From: an uncultured Oscillospiraceae bacterium
GTDB lineage: Bacteria > Bacillota > Clostridia > Oscillospirales > Oscillospiraceae
Reading direction: 5' to 3'
Assembly: GCA_902497145.1 (NCBI GenBank)
Contig: CABVDR010000001.1
Coordinates: 91,110 to 155,109, forward strand
DNA: 64,000 bases
Numbering within the stretch: the first letter of the stretch is position 1; every line of letters begins with the position of its first letter. The notes under the pieces were generated by a model that was given only the letters and a program-made list of their open reading frames with translations, did not search any database and was not told the origin of the DNA. Of the stretch, positions 25,681 through 35,300 are shown piece by piece. Both the position numbers and the translations under genes were made by a program.

Positions 25681-26973
25681 ATGCAACAGGAACAGATTCA
25701 AGCAATTCGTGATATCTTGACCCATGAACTGCGCCCGGCGATGGGGTGCACGGAACCGATTGCGGTGGCCTATACTGCCGCATTGGCACGTAATCTGCTG
25801 GGAACGATGCCGAAGCATATGGTTGTTCGGTGCAGCGGGAACATTGTTAAAAATGTCAAGGGCGTTACGGTACCAAACTCCGGAGGGCAAAAGGGAATTG
25901 ATACCGCTGCGATCATGGGAATGCTCAGTGGAAGAAGTGACATGGAGCTGGAGGTACTCAGTACCATCCAACCTAAGGACCTTCCGCAGGTGAACCAACT
26001 GCGGGAGTCGGGAATGTGCGAGTGTCAGTTGGCCGAAGGGGTGCCGAATCTGTACATTGAAATTATGGCAGAGGCAGACGAGGAATCTGCTGTTGTGGCC
26101 ATCCAGGACTCCCACACAAATTTGGTCAAAAAAGTAAAAAACGGCAAAGTCCTCTTTGAAAAGAATGTAATGTCTGAGGATGACGCGGCCCAACTGGCCC
26201 AGCGCTATTTAAATGTAGACAGCATTCTGGAGTACGCCCAGACAGAGAACATGGATATGCTGCATACCCTGCTGGACGAACAGGTGCGGGACAACTGGGC
26301 CATTGCCGTGGAGGGGTTAGAGCATTCCTATGGTGCGGGAATTGGCCGCTCCCTGTTGGATAATCGAGGTCAAACGGAGTGGAAAATATATTGTCGGGCA
26401 GCTGCAGCTGCGGGCTCGGATGCCAGAATGAATGGCTGTGCCCTTCCGGTGGTCATTAACTCGGGCAGCGGCAATCAGGGCATTACCGTCTCTGTCCCTC
26501 TGATCGCCTATGCCAAGCAGACGGGCTGTGAGGAAGAGAAGCTCTACCGGGCTCTGGCCATCAGCAATCTGCTGGCACTCCATCAAAAAAAGTATATTGG
26601 AAAATTGTCTGCGTTCTGTGGGGCAATCAGCGCCTCTGCCGCAGCAGGCGCAGCCATGGCCTGGCTGCAGGGGTGTGAGGAGGAAACGGTGGTTAAGGTG
26701 CTGGTAAATACCTTGGCCATTGCCGGCGGCATTTTGTGTGACGGAGCCAAGGCCAGCTGTGCGGCAAAGATTGCCGCCGGTCTGGAGGCCGCCTGGACCT
26801 CCCTGGAACTGGCGCAGCAGGGCTACCAGTTCCCAGCCGGCGAGGGCCTGATGGCCCAGTCCCCGGAGGATACTATCCGCAGCTTTGGATATGTGGCCAG
26901 GGAAGGAATGCGCCAGACCGACGTGGAAATTCTGAAACTGATGACCGGCGAAACAAAATTTGCGTGTATTTGA
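25681..26973 (+). CDS. L-cysteine desulfidase/serine dehydratase alpha family protein (CyuA/YhaM-like, 430 aa)
   Basis: Matches the UPF0597/CdsB-like family: GCTEPIAVAYTAA with Cys23, SGNIVKNVKGVTVPNSGG, SHTNLV, NSGSGNQGI, and the Cys-containing ILCDGAKASCAAKIA near the C-terminus; these cysteines are proposed ligands of a [4Fe-4S] cluster. Expected reaction: L-cysteine to pyruvate, ammonia and sulfide, or a related beta-elimination. AAAGGA 8 bases upstream supports ATG 25681 over a longer frame from 25564. In this operon it would break down cysteine released from peptides, and produce H2S. Confidence 0.87.
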   Translation: MQQEQIQAIRDILTHELRPAMGCTEPIAVAYTAALARNLLGTMPKHMVVRCSGNIVKNVKGVTVPNSGGQKGIDTAAIMGMLSGRSDMELEVLSTIQPKDLPQVNQLRESGMCECQLAEGVPNLYIEIMAEADEESAVVAIQDSHTNLVKKVKNGKVLFEKNVMSEDDAAQLAQRYLNVDSILEYAQTENMDMLHTLLDEQVRDNWAIAVEGLEHSYGAGIGRSLLDNRGQTEWKIYCRAAAAAGSDARMNGCALPVVINSGSGNQGITVSVPLIAYAKQTGCEEEKLYRALAISNLLALHQKKYIGKLSAFCGAISASAAAGAAMAWLQGCEEETVVKVLVNTLAIAGGILCDGAKASCAAKIAAGLEAAWTSLELAQQGYQFPAGEGLMAQSPEDTIRSFGYVAREGMRQTDVEILKLMTGETKFACI

Positions 26974-26987
26974 GGGGGAGATCAGGT

Positions 26988-27692
26988 ATGGCACCCTTAG
27001 TTGGTATTGTGGGCAGCTATAACCCAGCCAATGCGGTCTACTTTGTAAAGCCAGACTATGTCACTTCGGTACGTCGAGCCGGCGGCATTCCGGTGCTGCT
27101 GACTCTGGAGCAGGAGCTGGAGGAGATTCCCCAGCTCCTGGAGCACCTGGATTGTGTTCTGTTTCCCGGCGGCCCGGACGTATCTCCCCTCTTATATGGA
27201 GAGGAACCCATCCGCGAGGTGACATACAGCGTGGATGCGCAGGATCGTTTTGAGATCGAACTGGTGCGCCAGTGCGTGAAAGCAAACAAGCCCATCTTCG
27301 GAATTTGCCGTGGAGCACAGGTGATCAATGTGGCCCTGGGAGGGACCCTGTATCAGGATATCTATGTCCAGGCGGGAGCTACGTTGTGTCACCGGCAGGA
27401 TATGAAGCTGCGGAGCGAACGTACGCACACCATCTCCATCGTGCCCAATACGTTGCTTCACTCGTTGTTGGAGTGTACTGACACCGCGGTGAACAGCTAT
27501 CATCATCAAGCGGTCCATACGCTGGGCGAGGGCTTGAAGGCCAGCGCCTGGTCAAAGGATGGGATTTTGGAGGCGTTTGAAGGGACACAGGCTCCAATCC
27601 TGGCGGTGCAGTTCCATGCGGAGAACCTTTCCTGGCTGTTTCCTGCCTTCCAGTCCCTCTTTAATCAGCTGGTCCACTGGGAAAATCAATAA
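26988..27692 (+). CDS. Class I glutamine amidotransferase-like/C26 peptidase (PuuD-like, 234 aa)
   Basis: Flavodoxin-like class I amidotransferase fold with the nucleophile Cys in FGICRGAQVINVALGG, the His-Glu pair in VQFHAEN and the family motif FPGGPDVSPLLYGEEP. This family hydrolyses gamma-glutamyl bonds, as in gamma-Glu-GABA, gamma-glutamyl peptides or folylpolyglutamate. GGGGGAG 8 bases upstream selects ATG 26988. In this operon a gamma-glutamyl peptide, possibly cysteine-containing, would be a fitting substrate; that is inference. Confidence 0.87.
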   Translation: MAPLVGIVGSYNPANAVYFVKPDYVTSVRRAGGIPVLLTLEQELEEIPQLLEHLDCVLFPGGPDVSPLLYGEEPIREVTYSVDAQDRFEIELVRQCVKANKPIFGICRGAQVINVALGGTLYQDIYVQAGATLCHRQDMKLRSERTHTISIVPNTLLHSLLECTDTAVNSYHHQAVHTLGEGLKASAWSKDGILEAFEGTQAPILAVQFHAENLSWLFPAFQSLFNQLVHWENQ

Positions 27693-27756
27693 GAATGTAT
27701 TGCAGTCCGGCGGCAGGGGCCGCTGGATTACGGTCAGAGAAGAAAGGATCATAGTC

Positions 27757-29121
27757 ATGGGTGATCACAGTAAAAACAGGATGGCAAACGGATATGATCT
27801 GACGCAGGGACCGATCCTGTGGGAATTATTTTGCTTTGCCATCCCGCTTTTACTGGGGAATTTGTTTCAGCAGCTCTACAACACGGCTGATTTTATGATC
27901 GTGGGACATTTTTGCGGCAATACAGCCCAGGCAGCGGTCAGTTCCACGGTGTCCCTGATGAACCTGCTGATCAGCGCCACCCAGGGTTTCGCCGTTGGAG
28001 CCGGTGTCATCATTTCCATGAACTATGGCGCAGGAAAACTGGAAAAAATGCGCAAAGCCGCATATACATCTATAACCATTGGCCTGGTTGCCGGTATGAT
28101 CGTCATGGGGATCGGTCTTTTGTTCAGCCGATCGATCTTAATTTGGATGCAGACCCCGGAACAGGTGTTGAAAGAATCGGCTGCATATTTCCGGATCTTA
28201 TCCATCGGCCTGTTTTTTATGGTGTTATACAATGTGGGAAACGGCCTGTTTCGGGCGATTGGAGACAACCGCAGTCCGTTGATATTTCTCATTGTGTCGG
28301 TGGTATGCAATATCGTTTTGGATCTGGTCTTTGTAGCCGGTTTTCGACTGGGAGTCCGAGGAGCGGCAGCCGCTACCGTGCTTGCTCAGGGAATCAGTGT
28401 GATATTTGAGTATCGAAGCCTGTTTTCTTCCCAATGTATGTATCATCTGCATGTCCGGGAAATCAAGGTAGATCGGGAGCAACTGCTGCCCATCCTGAGA
28501 AATGCGTTTCCCAGCGGAGCGCAGAACTGCATCGTCTCTTTCTCCAATGTGGTGGTGCAGTCCTATGTCAATCAATTTGGTGAGCTTGCGATGGCGGGAT
28601 TCGGCGCCTATAACAAGCTGGGCAGCTTTGCGGTCCTTCCGGCCATGAGCATTTCCCTCTCCCTGACCACCTTTGTCAGTCAGAATGTGGGTGCGGAGGC
28701 GTACCATAGAGCAAAGCGCTGCGTATGGTACGGACTCGGAATGGTGACAGTGATTACCGGCCTGTTTGGAGCGGCGATTACACTGCTTGCCGAGCCCAGT
28801 ATAGCGCTGTTTAACACGGATCCGCAGGTCATTGCCTATGGTGCAGGAATGGCCCGCCGGGTGGCCCCCTTTTTGATTTTGCCTGGGCTTTCCCATGCGA
28901 TCGCTGGAGCCCTGCGGGGATTTGGACAAGCAAAAATTCCCATGATTTTATTGCTGGTGACGTGGTGCCTCATGCGTGTGGCATGGATTGCCGGACTGAA
29001 TATATTGGTTCACGACATTCGTGTGGTGTATTGGGCCTACCCGGTTACCTGGGTGGCCAGCACCGTATTGTTGGGGTGGGCATACCGAAGACAGGGAAGA
29101 CGTGTTTTGCCGCATCCCTGA
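27757..29121 (+). CDS. MATE-family efflux transporter (454 aa)
   Basis: Twelve hydrophobic helices in two homologous halves; typical N-terminal motif GPILWELFCFAIPLLLGNLFQQLYNTADFMIVG and second-half PSGAQNCIVSFSNVVVQSYVNQFG. Drug or metabolite:cation antiporter in the cytoplasmic membrane. The frame is open upstream, but AAAGGA 8 bases before ATG 27757 and the family start choose this one. Inside the peptide operon it may export an end product or the substrate analogue. Confidence 0.9.
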   Translation: MGDHSKNRMANGYDLTQGPILWELFCFAIPLLLGNLFQQLYNTADFMIVGHFCGNTAQAAVSSTVSLMNLLISATQGFAVGAGVIISMNYGAGKLEKMRKAAYTSITIGLVAGMIVMGIGLLFSRSILIWMQTPEQVLKESAAYFRILSIGLFFMVLYNVGNGLFRAIGDNRSPLIFLIVSVVCNIVLDLVFVAGFRLGVRGAAAATVLAQGISVIFEYRSLFSSQCMYHLHVREIKVDREQLLPILRNAFPSGAQNCIVSFSNVVVQSYVNQFGELAMAGFGAYNKLGSFAVLPAMSISLSLTTFVSQNVGAEAYHRAKRCVWYGLGMVTVITGLFGAAITLLAEPSIALFNTDPQVIAYGAGMARRVAPFLILPGLSHAIAGALRGFGQAKIPMILLLVTWCLMRVAWIAGLNILVHDIRVVYWAYPVTWVASTVLLGWAYRRQGRRVLPHP

Positions 29122-29156
29122 GCAGAAGACACAGAAGATAATGAGGTGAAAGGATC

Positions 29157-30566
29157 ATGAACAGGGGAAACGAGCGTACATCGGGACAGCCCTTGCGGGA
29201 TGCTCTGTGTTATCAGCCTAAGAACGGTTATGACCGGATTACTGCAGAAGAACAGAATCAAATTGAGGCCTATTGCAGGGATTACAAGCAATTTTTGACT
29301 GTCTGTAAGACGGAGCGGGACTGTGTGGATTATGTGGTTGAGTTGGCTGAAAAGTCTGGGTTCCGGGCATATCAGAGGGGCATGGAGCTGAAGCCGGGAG
29401 ATCGTATTTACCGCAAAAACAGAGGCAAAGCCATCATGCTGGCGGTAATCGGAGCCAATGCGCCAGACAAGGGGGTTCATATCGGCGCGGCCCACATTGA
29501 TTCCCCCCGATTGGATCTCAAGCCAAATCCTATGTACGAAAGTGAGGAAATGGCCTTTTTGAAAACCCATTATTACGGAGGGATCCGTAAATATCAGTGG
29601 GTCACTATCCCGCTGGAGCTTCGAGGGACAGTGGTTCGAAAAGACGGAAGTACGGTAAAAATCTCCTTGGGAGACAAGCCGGGAGATCCGCAGTTTACGA
29701 TTTGCGATCTGCTGCCGCACTTGGGAGGTGAACAGGCGAAAAAACCGCTGGGAGAGGCTGTGCCAGGAGAAAAGTTAAATCTTTTGGTGGGAAGCATTCC
29801 CCTCAGAGATGATGAGGGAAGCGACCGGGTAAAGCTATCGATTTTATCCCTGCTGCATGAAACATACGGAATTGTGGAAGATGATTTCTTATCTGCTGAA
29901 CTGTGTGCAGTGCCTGCCTTTGAAGCACGGGATATCGGATTTGACCGCTCATTGATCGGCGCCTATGGGCACGATGACCGGGTGTGCGCCTACGCGGTGC
30001 TGCAGGCGCTGCTGTCGTTGCAGATCCCATCCCATACGGCTGTTTGTATCCTCGCAGACAAGGAGGAAATCGGCTCTGAGGGGGTCACAGGCATGAAGTC
30101 TGCCGCCTTTGATACCTTTATGGAGGATTTGTGTGAGAGTTTCCATGTTCCCGTCCGGGCTTGTTATCAGGCGTCCAAGTGCCTGTCGGCAGATGTGACG
30201 GCGGCTTATGATCCGGCCTTTTCTGAGGTATTTGAAAAGAAAAACAGCGCCATGGTGAACTATGGAGTGGCGCTGTGCAAGTATACCGGGGTGCGGGGCA
30301 AGTCTGGTTCTTCCGATGCCAGCGCAGAATTGGTGGCTTGGTTCCGAGAAATTTTCGACCGGGCGGGCGTTGTGTGGCAGCTGGCGGAACTGGGAAAAGT
30401 GGATGCTGGCGGAGGCGGAACGGTGGCAAAATTTATGGCGGAGAGAGACATTGACACCCTGGATGCCGGGGTTGCGGTGCTTTCCATGCACGCCCCATTT
30501 GAAACAGTGTCCAAGCTGGACTGTTATATGACGTATCGGGCTGGAAAAGCGTTCTACCTTGCATAA
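29157..30566 (+). CDS. M18 family zinc aminopeptidase (469 aa)
   Basis: M18 motifs are all present: AAHIDSPRLDLK (metal His and Asp), YGHDDRVCAYAVLQAL, the Glu-Glu in DKEEIGSEGVTG, CLSADVTAAYDP, and the C-terminal His in SMHAPFE. Two zinc ions activate water to remove N-terminal residues, often acidic ones, from peptides in the cytosol. Length is normal. Last gene of the operon; a strong terminator follows 160 bases later. The gap between holds no convincing gene. Confidence 0.92.
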   Translation: MNRGNERTSGQPLRDALCYQPKNGYDRITAEEQNQIEAYCRDYKQFLTVCKTERDCVDYVVELAEKSGFRAYQRGMELKPGDRIYRKNRGKAIMLAVIGANAPDKGVHIGAAHIDSPRLDLKPNPMYESEEMAFLKTHYYGGIRKYQWVTIPLELRGTVVRKDGSTVKISLGDKPGDPQFTICDLLPHLGGEQAKKPLGEAVPGEKLNLLVGSIPLRDDEGSDRVKLSILSLLHETYGIVEDDFLSAELCAVPAFEARDIGFDRSLIGAYGHDDRVCAYAVLQALLSLQIPSHTAVCILADKEEIGSEGVTGMKSAAFDTFMEDLCESFHVPVRACYQASKCLSADVTAAYDPAFSEVFEKKNSAMVNYGVALCKYTGVRGKSGSSDASAELVAWFREIFDRAGVVWQLAELGKVDAGGGGTVAKFMAERDIDTLDAGVAVLSMHAPFETVSKLDCYMTYRAGKAFYLA

Positions 30567-30727
30567 AGTGTGATATAGCATGGATATTTGGGCCATGCGC
30601 CTTGGTTGCAAATGGTTCACACCAGCAAAGACCACCTGTCAGGACGACAGCCAGAATCCCATCCTGATTTTTAATCTGAGAGATTATGCGGTAAATTTTT
30701 TACAAAATAAAAGAGAATATAAAAAAG

Positions 30728-30758
30728 AAACCCCGTACCGCATGGTACGGGGTTTTGT
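30728..30758. terminator. Bidirectional terminator between aminopeptidase and PnuC
   Basis: 12-bp perfect stem AAACCCCGTACC/GGTACGGGGTTT with GCAT loop, T-rich on the plus side and AAAAAAG on the left, so it works for both convergent transcripts. Confidence 0.9.
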
Positions 30759-30765
30759 AATTGGG

Positions 30766-31476
30766 TTATGCTGGCTCTTCCCGCCGCTGCTGCTGGCGCT
30801 TCTGCATCCGGGACCAGTTGAAAAAGCCATAGCCGTCGTTGACCAGGAACATGACAAAGCAGATGACCATGGACAGGTACGAAAAGTCCTCTGCGGCGGC
30901 TAAGGTCCACAGGACAATGAGCACCATGTCGTTGGCGGCGTAGGCCAGAGGGAAGAAGGCGCTGCGCCGGAAGGTGAGGTAGACGGCCAGAAAGCTGGTG
31001 GTCACGGACAGGGTACTGGGGAGCAGGTTGGCAGTGCCAAAATAGCGCAGCAGGAAGTAAAATACTACCGTAACCGCCGCCGTGAGGGCCAGCATGAAGG
31101 GGATCTCCCGCCGGGACAACTGGTTGACCTCCACCTCGGAGCGGTTCCCCTGGAAGGGGTTGCGCAGCCAGGCGACCAGGGAGACGACCGCCATGGGGGC
31201 GGTCATGCCCAGGTAGGTAATCATCTCCCCGTAGTAGGCGAAGGAGAAGGAGATCACTCCATAGAGGAGACTGAACAGGATGATCAGCACCTGTCCCACC
31301 GGATTTCCTTTGGCGCTGAAGATCAGGGAGGTGGCTCCAATAAGGGATGCGGCCAGAGTAAGATAGCTGCCCCGGTCAAAGGCGGCAAAGGCAAGGAGAA
31401 TGCTCCCCATGGAGCAGCCCCACAAAAGCAGCTCCCCGCGGGAAAAATAGCGGCACAGCCAGCGAATCAAACCCAT
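30766..31476 (-). CDS. pnuC: PnuC-family nicotinamide riboside transporter (236 aa)
   Basis: Seven hydrophobic helices and the C-terminal PnuC pattern (NDMVLIVLWTLAAAEDF, then VICFVMFLVNDGYGFFNW). Imports nicotinamide riboside for NAD synthesis by facilitated diffusion, trapped by later phosphorylation. The start is at ATG 31476, with GGAGGG 9 bases upstream; a longer frame from 31518 lacks a ribosome site. Divergent from the ECF S component. No NAD riboswitch could be recognised upstream. Related PnuT/PnuX proteins carry other vitamins, so the substrate is likely but not certain. Confidence 0.82.
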   Translation of the reverse strand: MGLIRWLCRYFSRGELLLWGCSMGSILLAFAAFDRGSYLTLAASLIGATSLIFSAKGNPVGQVLIILFSLLYGVISFSFAYYGEMITYLGMTAPMAVVSLVAWLRNPFQGNRSEVEVNQLSRREIPFMLALTAAVTVVFYFLLRYFGTANLLPSTLSVTTSFLAVYLTFRRSAFFPLAYAANDMVLIVLWTLAAAEDFSYLSMVICFVMFLVNDGYGFFNWSRMQKRQQQRREEPA

Positions 31477-31740
31477 TGCAAGAATCCCTCCAACAAAGAA
31501 AAAAGCATTCGCGCACACATCTTCTAAGACCTAACGATGTGTACCGAATGCATCTGCATTACTCTACCCGGTGGCAGTGGTATAGATATACCACACAGAA
31601 AGAAAAAATGCAACTGTTTTTTTCATGGACGAGGAAACTGATATTAAAAAGATGTACGATATTGGATATATCAAAAAGATCAGATCTCGCTATAATCAAA
31701 CAGGAAAAAACCCATACCAAAGCAGACGGGAGCGAGTACC

Positions 31741-32307
31741 ATGAAACAAACAAAATCCTTTTCTATCCAGCGCCTGGCGCTGATCGGCATGATGGCGGCC
31801 ATGGTGTTTGCCCTGACCTATGTGGGGATCGACATTCCCACGGGGCTGGGCAAGACCAAGATCCATTTCGGCAATATTATGTGCCTGCTGTCGGCGCTGC
31901 TGCTGGGGCCGGTGGGCGGCGGTTTGGCAGCTGGCGTAGGGTCTGCTTTGTATGACCTGATGGACCCCATGTGGGCGCCCGAGTGCTGGATCACCTTCCT
32001 GACCAAGTTTGTTATGGCCTTTGTGGCCGGTGGGCTGATGCAAAAAGCGGTCTTCCTGACCCCACGGGTGCGGGTTTGGCTGGCGGCCCTGTGCGGATCG
32101 CTGAGTTACAGTGTGCTGTACATAGGAAAAAATGTGCTGGAGTCTCTGTATGTGAAGGGCTTTACCTGGCAGGTGACGCAGGTGGAGGTACTGGCCACCA
32201 AGGTGCCGGTGACGCTGTTCAACGGTGTGGTGGCGGTGATCTGCGCAGCACTGCTGTATACCGCGCTGACCCCTGCCCTTAACAAAGCAAAGGTGCTGCA
32301 TGCCTGA
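31741..32307 (+). CDS. ECF transporter S component (188 aa)
   Basis: Six hydrophobic segments with the S-component pattern ALTYVGIDIPTGLGKTKIHFGNIMCLLSALLLGPVGGGLAAGVGSALYD. It is the substrate-binding subunit of an energy-coupling-factor vitamin importer; the ATPases and T subunit must come from elsewhere, as is usual for group II ECF systems. Fits the riboflavin-type (PF07155) S-component family, but the substrate is undefined. GGGAG 8 bases before the ATG. A TATAAT lies about 50 bases upstream. Confidence 0.82.
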   Translation: MKQTKSFSIQRLALIGMMAAMVFALTYVGIDIPTGLGKTKIHFGNIMCLLSALLLGPVGGGLAAGVGSALYDLMDPMWAPECWITFLTKFVMAFVAGGLMQKAVFLTPRVRVWLAALCGSLSYSVLYIGKNVLESLYVKGFTWQVTQVEVLATKVPVTLFNGVVAVICAALLYTALTPALNKAKVLHA

Positions 32308-32308
32308 A

Positions 32309-32347
32309 AAATGTCCCGGAGTGCTGGTGCGCTCCGGGACATTTTTT
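32309..32347. terminator. Bidirectional terminator
   Basis: 13-bp stem AAATGTCCCGGAG/CTCCGGGACATTT with T tail, between the convergent ECF S gene and the large surface protein gene; it almost touches both stop codons. Confidence 0.88.
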
Positions 32348-35300
32348 ATTTTTCCACGGGGGAAGAAGCTTTGGATCGGATATGCCGGTGCAGGAAGAAC
32401 CCTGCCAGCAGCAGTACGATCACGCCGCCGCCGATGAGTCCCACCGCCAGCAGAGGCAGCTGATGTTCCTCCAGCAGCAGGACTTGACCCTGGGCCGGGG
32501 CCTGGAAGACCAGGTAGCTGCCGTCCAAGGTGCTGTCCACCCGCTTCCAGCTGCCTTCCTCGTAGATTGCCGCCGCCGGTTTCTTGACTCCATCTGCCCG
32601 CAGGCGCACGGTCAGGGTGTCCGACTGACTGCCGGTGACGGTGTAGCTCCAGGCGGAACGGGAGGTATAACCCTCCACACTCTGGCCAGGCAAATCCTCT
32701 TGATGTACCGTCAGGGAGGCGTCGGGAGAGAAGGTACCCTCCACCAGCAGCTGAGCTACCCCGTCCTGGTCGGCCAGGGTGGAGGTGGGGGCGGTGAACT
32801 GGACGGAAAGGACCATGGAGCGGCGCAAATCCTGGGTGGGGAACTGGGGCCACTGGCCGTACTCGCCGTCCTGCTGGGGGGCCTGGGGCACCAGGCTCAT
32901 GTCCAAGTCGTCCCCGTAGGCGAAGGGGATTTCGGCCACTGTCTGTCCGTTGACCTCAAAGCGGTAGGAGAAGGTGAGAAAGTCTGCGGGGATGTAGTCC
33001 AGCTGAGCGAAGGCGTCAAAGTCCAGCCCCTGGGCGGTCTCCTCATAGTCCACCCCGTCCAGACCGGCCAGGTCCTCCATGAGATAGCGGTTGCCGGAGA
33101 GGGTGCCCTCCGCCTGACCGGCGATGGCGCCCTGGTACTCCCCGTCGCTGTCGGCGCGGACCATGGTGCGGCAGTCGGAGATGTCTTGCCCCAGGCCGGT
33201 CACGCCCCCCAGCCAGCTCTGGCCGGTGAGGTCGGTGAGGGCGGCGCAGCGGATCACTTTGCCCTTGGTACGGCCGACAATGCCGCCGCAGTAGTCCCCG
33301 CCGGTCTCCACGGTGCCCCGGGCGGCGCAGTCCAGGATGGCCCCTGCCTCGCACCGACCGGCTACGCCGCCGCCGCACTCGTTTTTCACGGTGACGTCTC
33401 CGTCAAACCGGCAGTCCCGCACCACGGCCCGCAGGGTGGCATACACGTCGCTCATCAGCTTCATGTCGCCCAGATCGAAGGTGGCCTCGGGATCGTCTCC
33501 CAGCTCGGTGGACACGGTGCCCACAATGCCGCCTACGTTGGAGTCTCCTTCCACACTGCCTGACACAGTGCAGCCCTTTACCAGGCCAGGCCCCTGATCA
33601 ATTCCATCGGTGAGATCAGTGACGGTGAGTTCCGGTTCCTTACCCAGCCCAGAGATGGCCTGCCGTACGGCCTCCATCTGGTCCAGAATGGCCTGGCTGG
33701 TGGCATGGAGGGCGTCGTTGTCCGCCCCGGCGGCCTGGGTCATGCTGTCTACCCGGTCCTGGATAGCGGTGATCTCCCGGTCGATGTCATCTACGGCGGA
33801 CTGAGCCTTGTCCCCCAGAGTGTCAGTGTAGGTCTTCAGCAAGTCCCGAATCTTGCTGGACAGCTGGCTCACCTGGTCCAGATCGCCCTGAGCAGCAGAG
33901 GAAACCCGGTCCCAAGCTTCATTGAGAGCAGTGAGAGCCTCATAGAGGGCCTGTTGGGCCCGGTCTATGTCGTCGCCGGTGTGATTCATCCCAGCGGAGG
34001 TGTCGTGGTAGATATCCGCCCACTGTTTGAGCAGCTGGGCGGCCAGACGGGAAATCTCTTTCACTCCATTGGTAATGGCGGTAAAATGACCGTTCAGATC
34101 CATGGAGGGGAAGGGGACCTGGAGGGCATCGGAGTATTGTCCATTAGCCACATACTCTGCCACTGTGGCCACATACTGCTTCAGGGCGTCCAGCTCCTGA
34201 GAGAGAGCCAGATGGTGGGCAGAGATCAGTTCCAGCTGATCCCGGATGCTGGCGACTGTGTCCTCCATGGCCTGGATAGATGCGCTCACGCCGCTGTCTG
34301 CCTGGGCCATCAGGTCTTCCAGCAGATTCATCAGCTGGTTGCTCTGGTCCAGGGCCTCCTGAATCTGGGCGTTTCCCTCATCACTGAACTGATCCAAGTC
34401 CTCCCGCAGTGCATCCAGACTGTCGCTGATGGCGGTAGTGTGTTGGTAAAGCTGGTCGGACATGTTTTGAAAATCCTCATGCCCCTCGGTTCCGGCGGCG
34501 TGGGTGCGGTCCTGAATGGCGGAGAGGGAGTCGTGGATGGCCTGGGCGTCTCCCACACCCCGGGTGACCATGTCATTGATCTGGGTGGTGAAGAGATCCA
34601 GCTGGTCAAAGAGGGCGGTGAGACTGTCAGTGAGCTGCTGGGAGGGCGAGATGCTGTAGGTAAAACTGGTACTGGGTTCAAACTGGCCCACAATGCCGCC
34701 TACATCCTTGCGGCCCTGGATGGGGGCAGTGTTCGTACAGTTGGAGATTTCCCCGGACTGGAGGCCTGCAATGCCGCCCATGTTATAGCCCACGTGCTGA
34801 TATCCCACCGGGCCGCTGTTAGTGCAGCCCCGAATGGTACCCCGGGACAGCCCGGCGATGCCCCCCACGCTGGTGGGGGTGTCCTGGTCGGCTTCCGTAT
34901 TCAGACTGCCGGTGTTGGAGCAGTTCTCCACCGTGCCCAGGTTCTGCCCGGTGATGCCGCCCACATTGGTCACACCGGTGACATCGGCGGCGCTGGTACA
35001 GGCCAAAAGGAGGCCGTCTTTCCCATTGAGGCCCACCAGGCCGCCAATATCTTCCTGACCGGTGACAGAACCCTGGGCGGCACAGCGGTTCACGGTACCG
35101 TAATTTTCCCCGGCCAGCAGGCCCGCCTGACCGGCGGAACCCTGGGGCGCGAGTGTCCCCTCCACGGTCAGATCCTCTACCACCGCGCTGGCGGTGAGGG
35201 TGCGGAACAGTCCCACCTTGGAGCCCTTCTTGTCAAAGGAGAGGCCGGAGATGGTGTGGCCGTTGCCGTGGAAGGTGCCCTGAAAGATGGGCACCGGGGT

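Noticed and set aside
30567..30727. Short frame after the aminopeptidase gene (start about 30580)
   Set aside because: No ribosome site or recognisable pattern, and it runs through the terminator hairpin and into the convergent pnuC gene.
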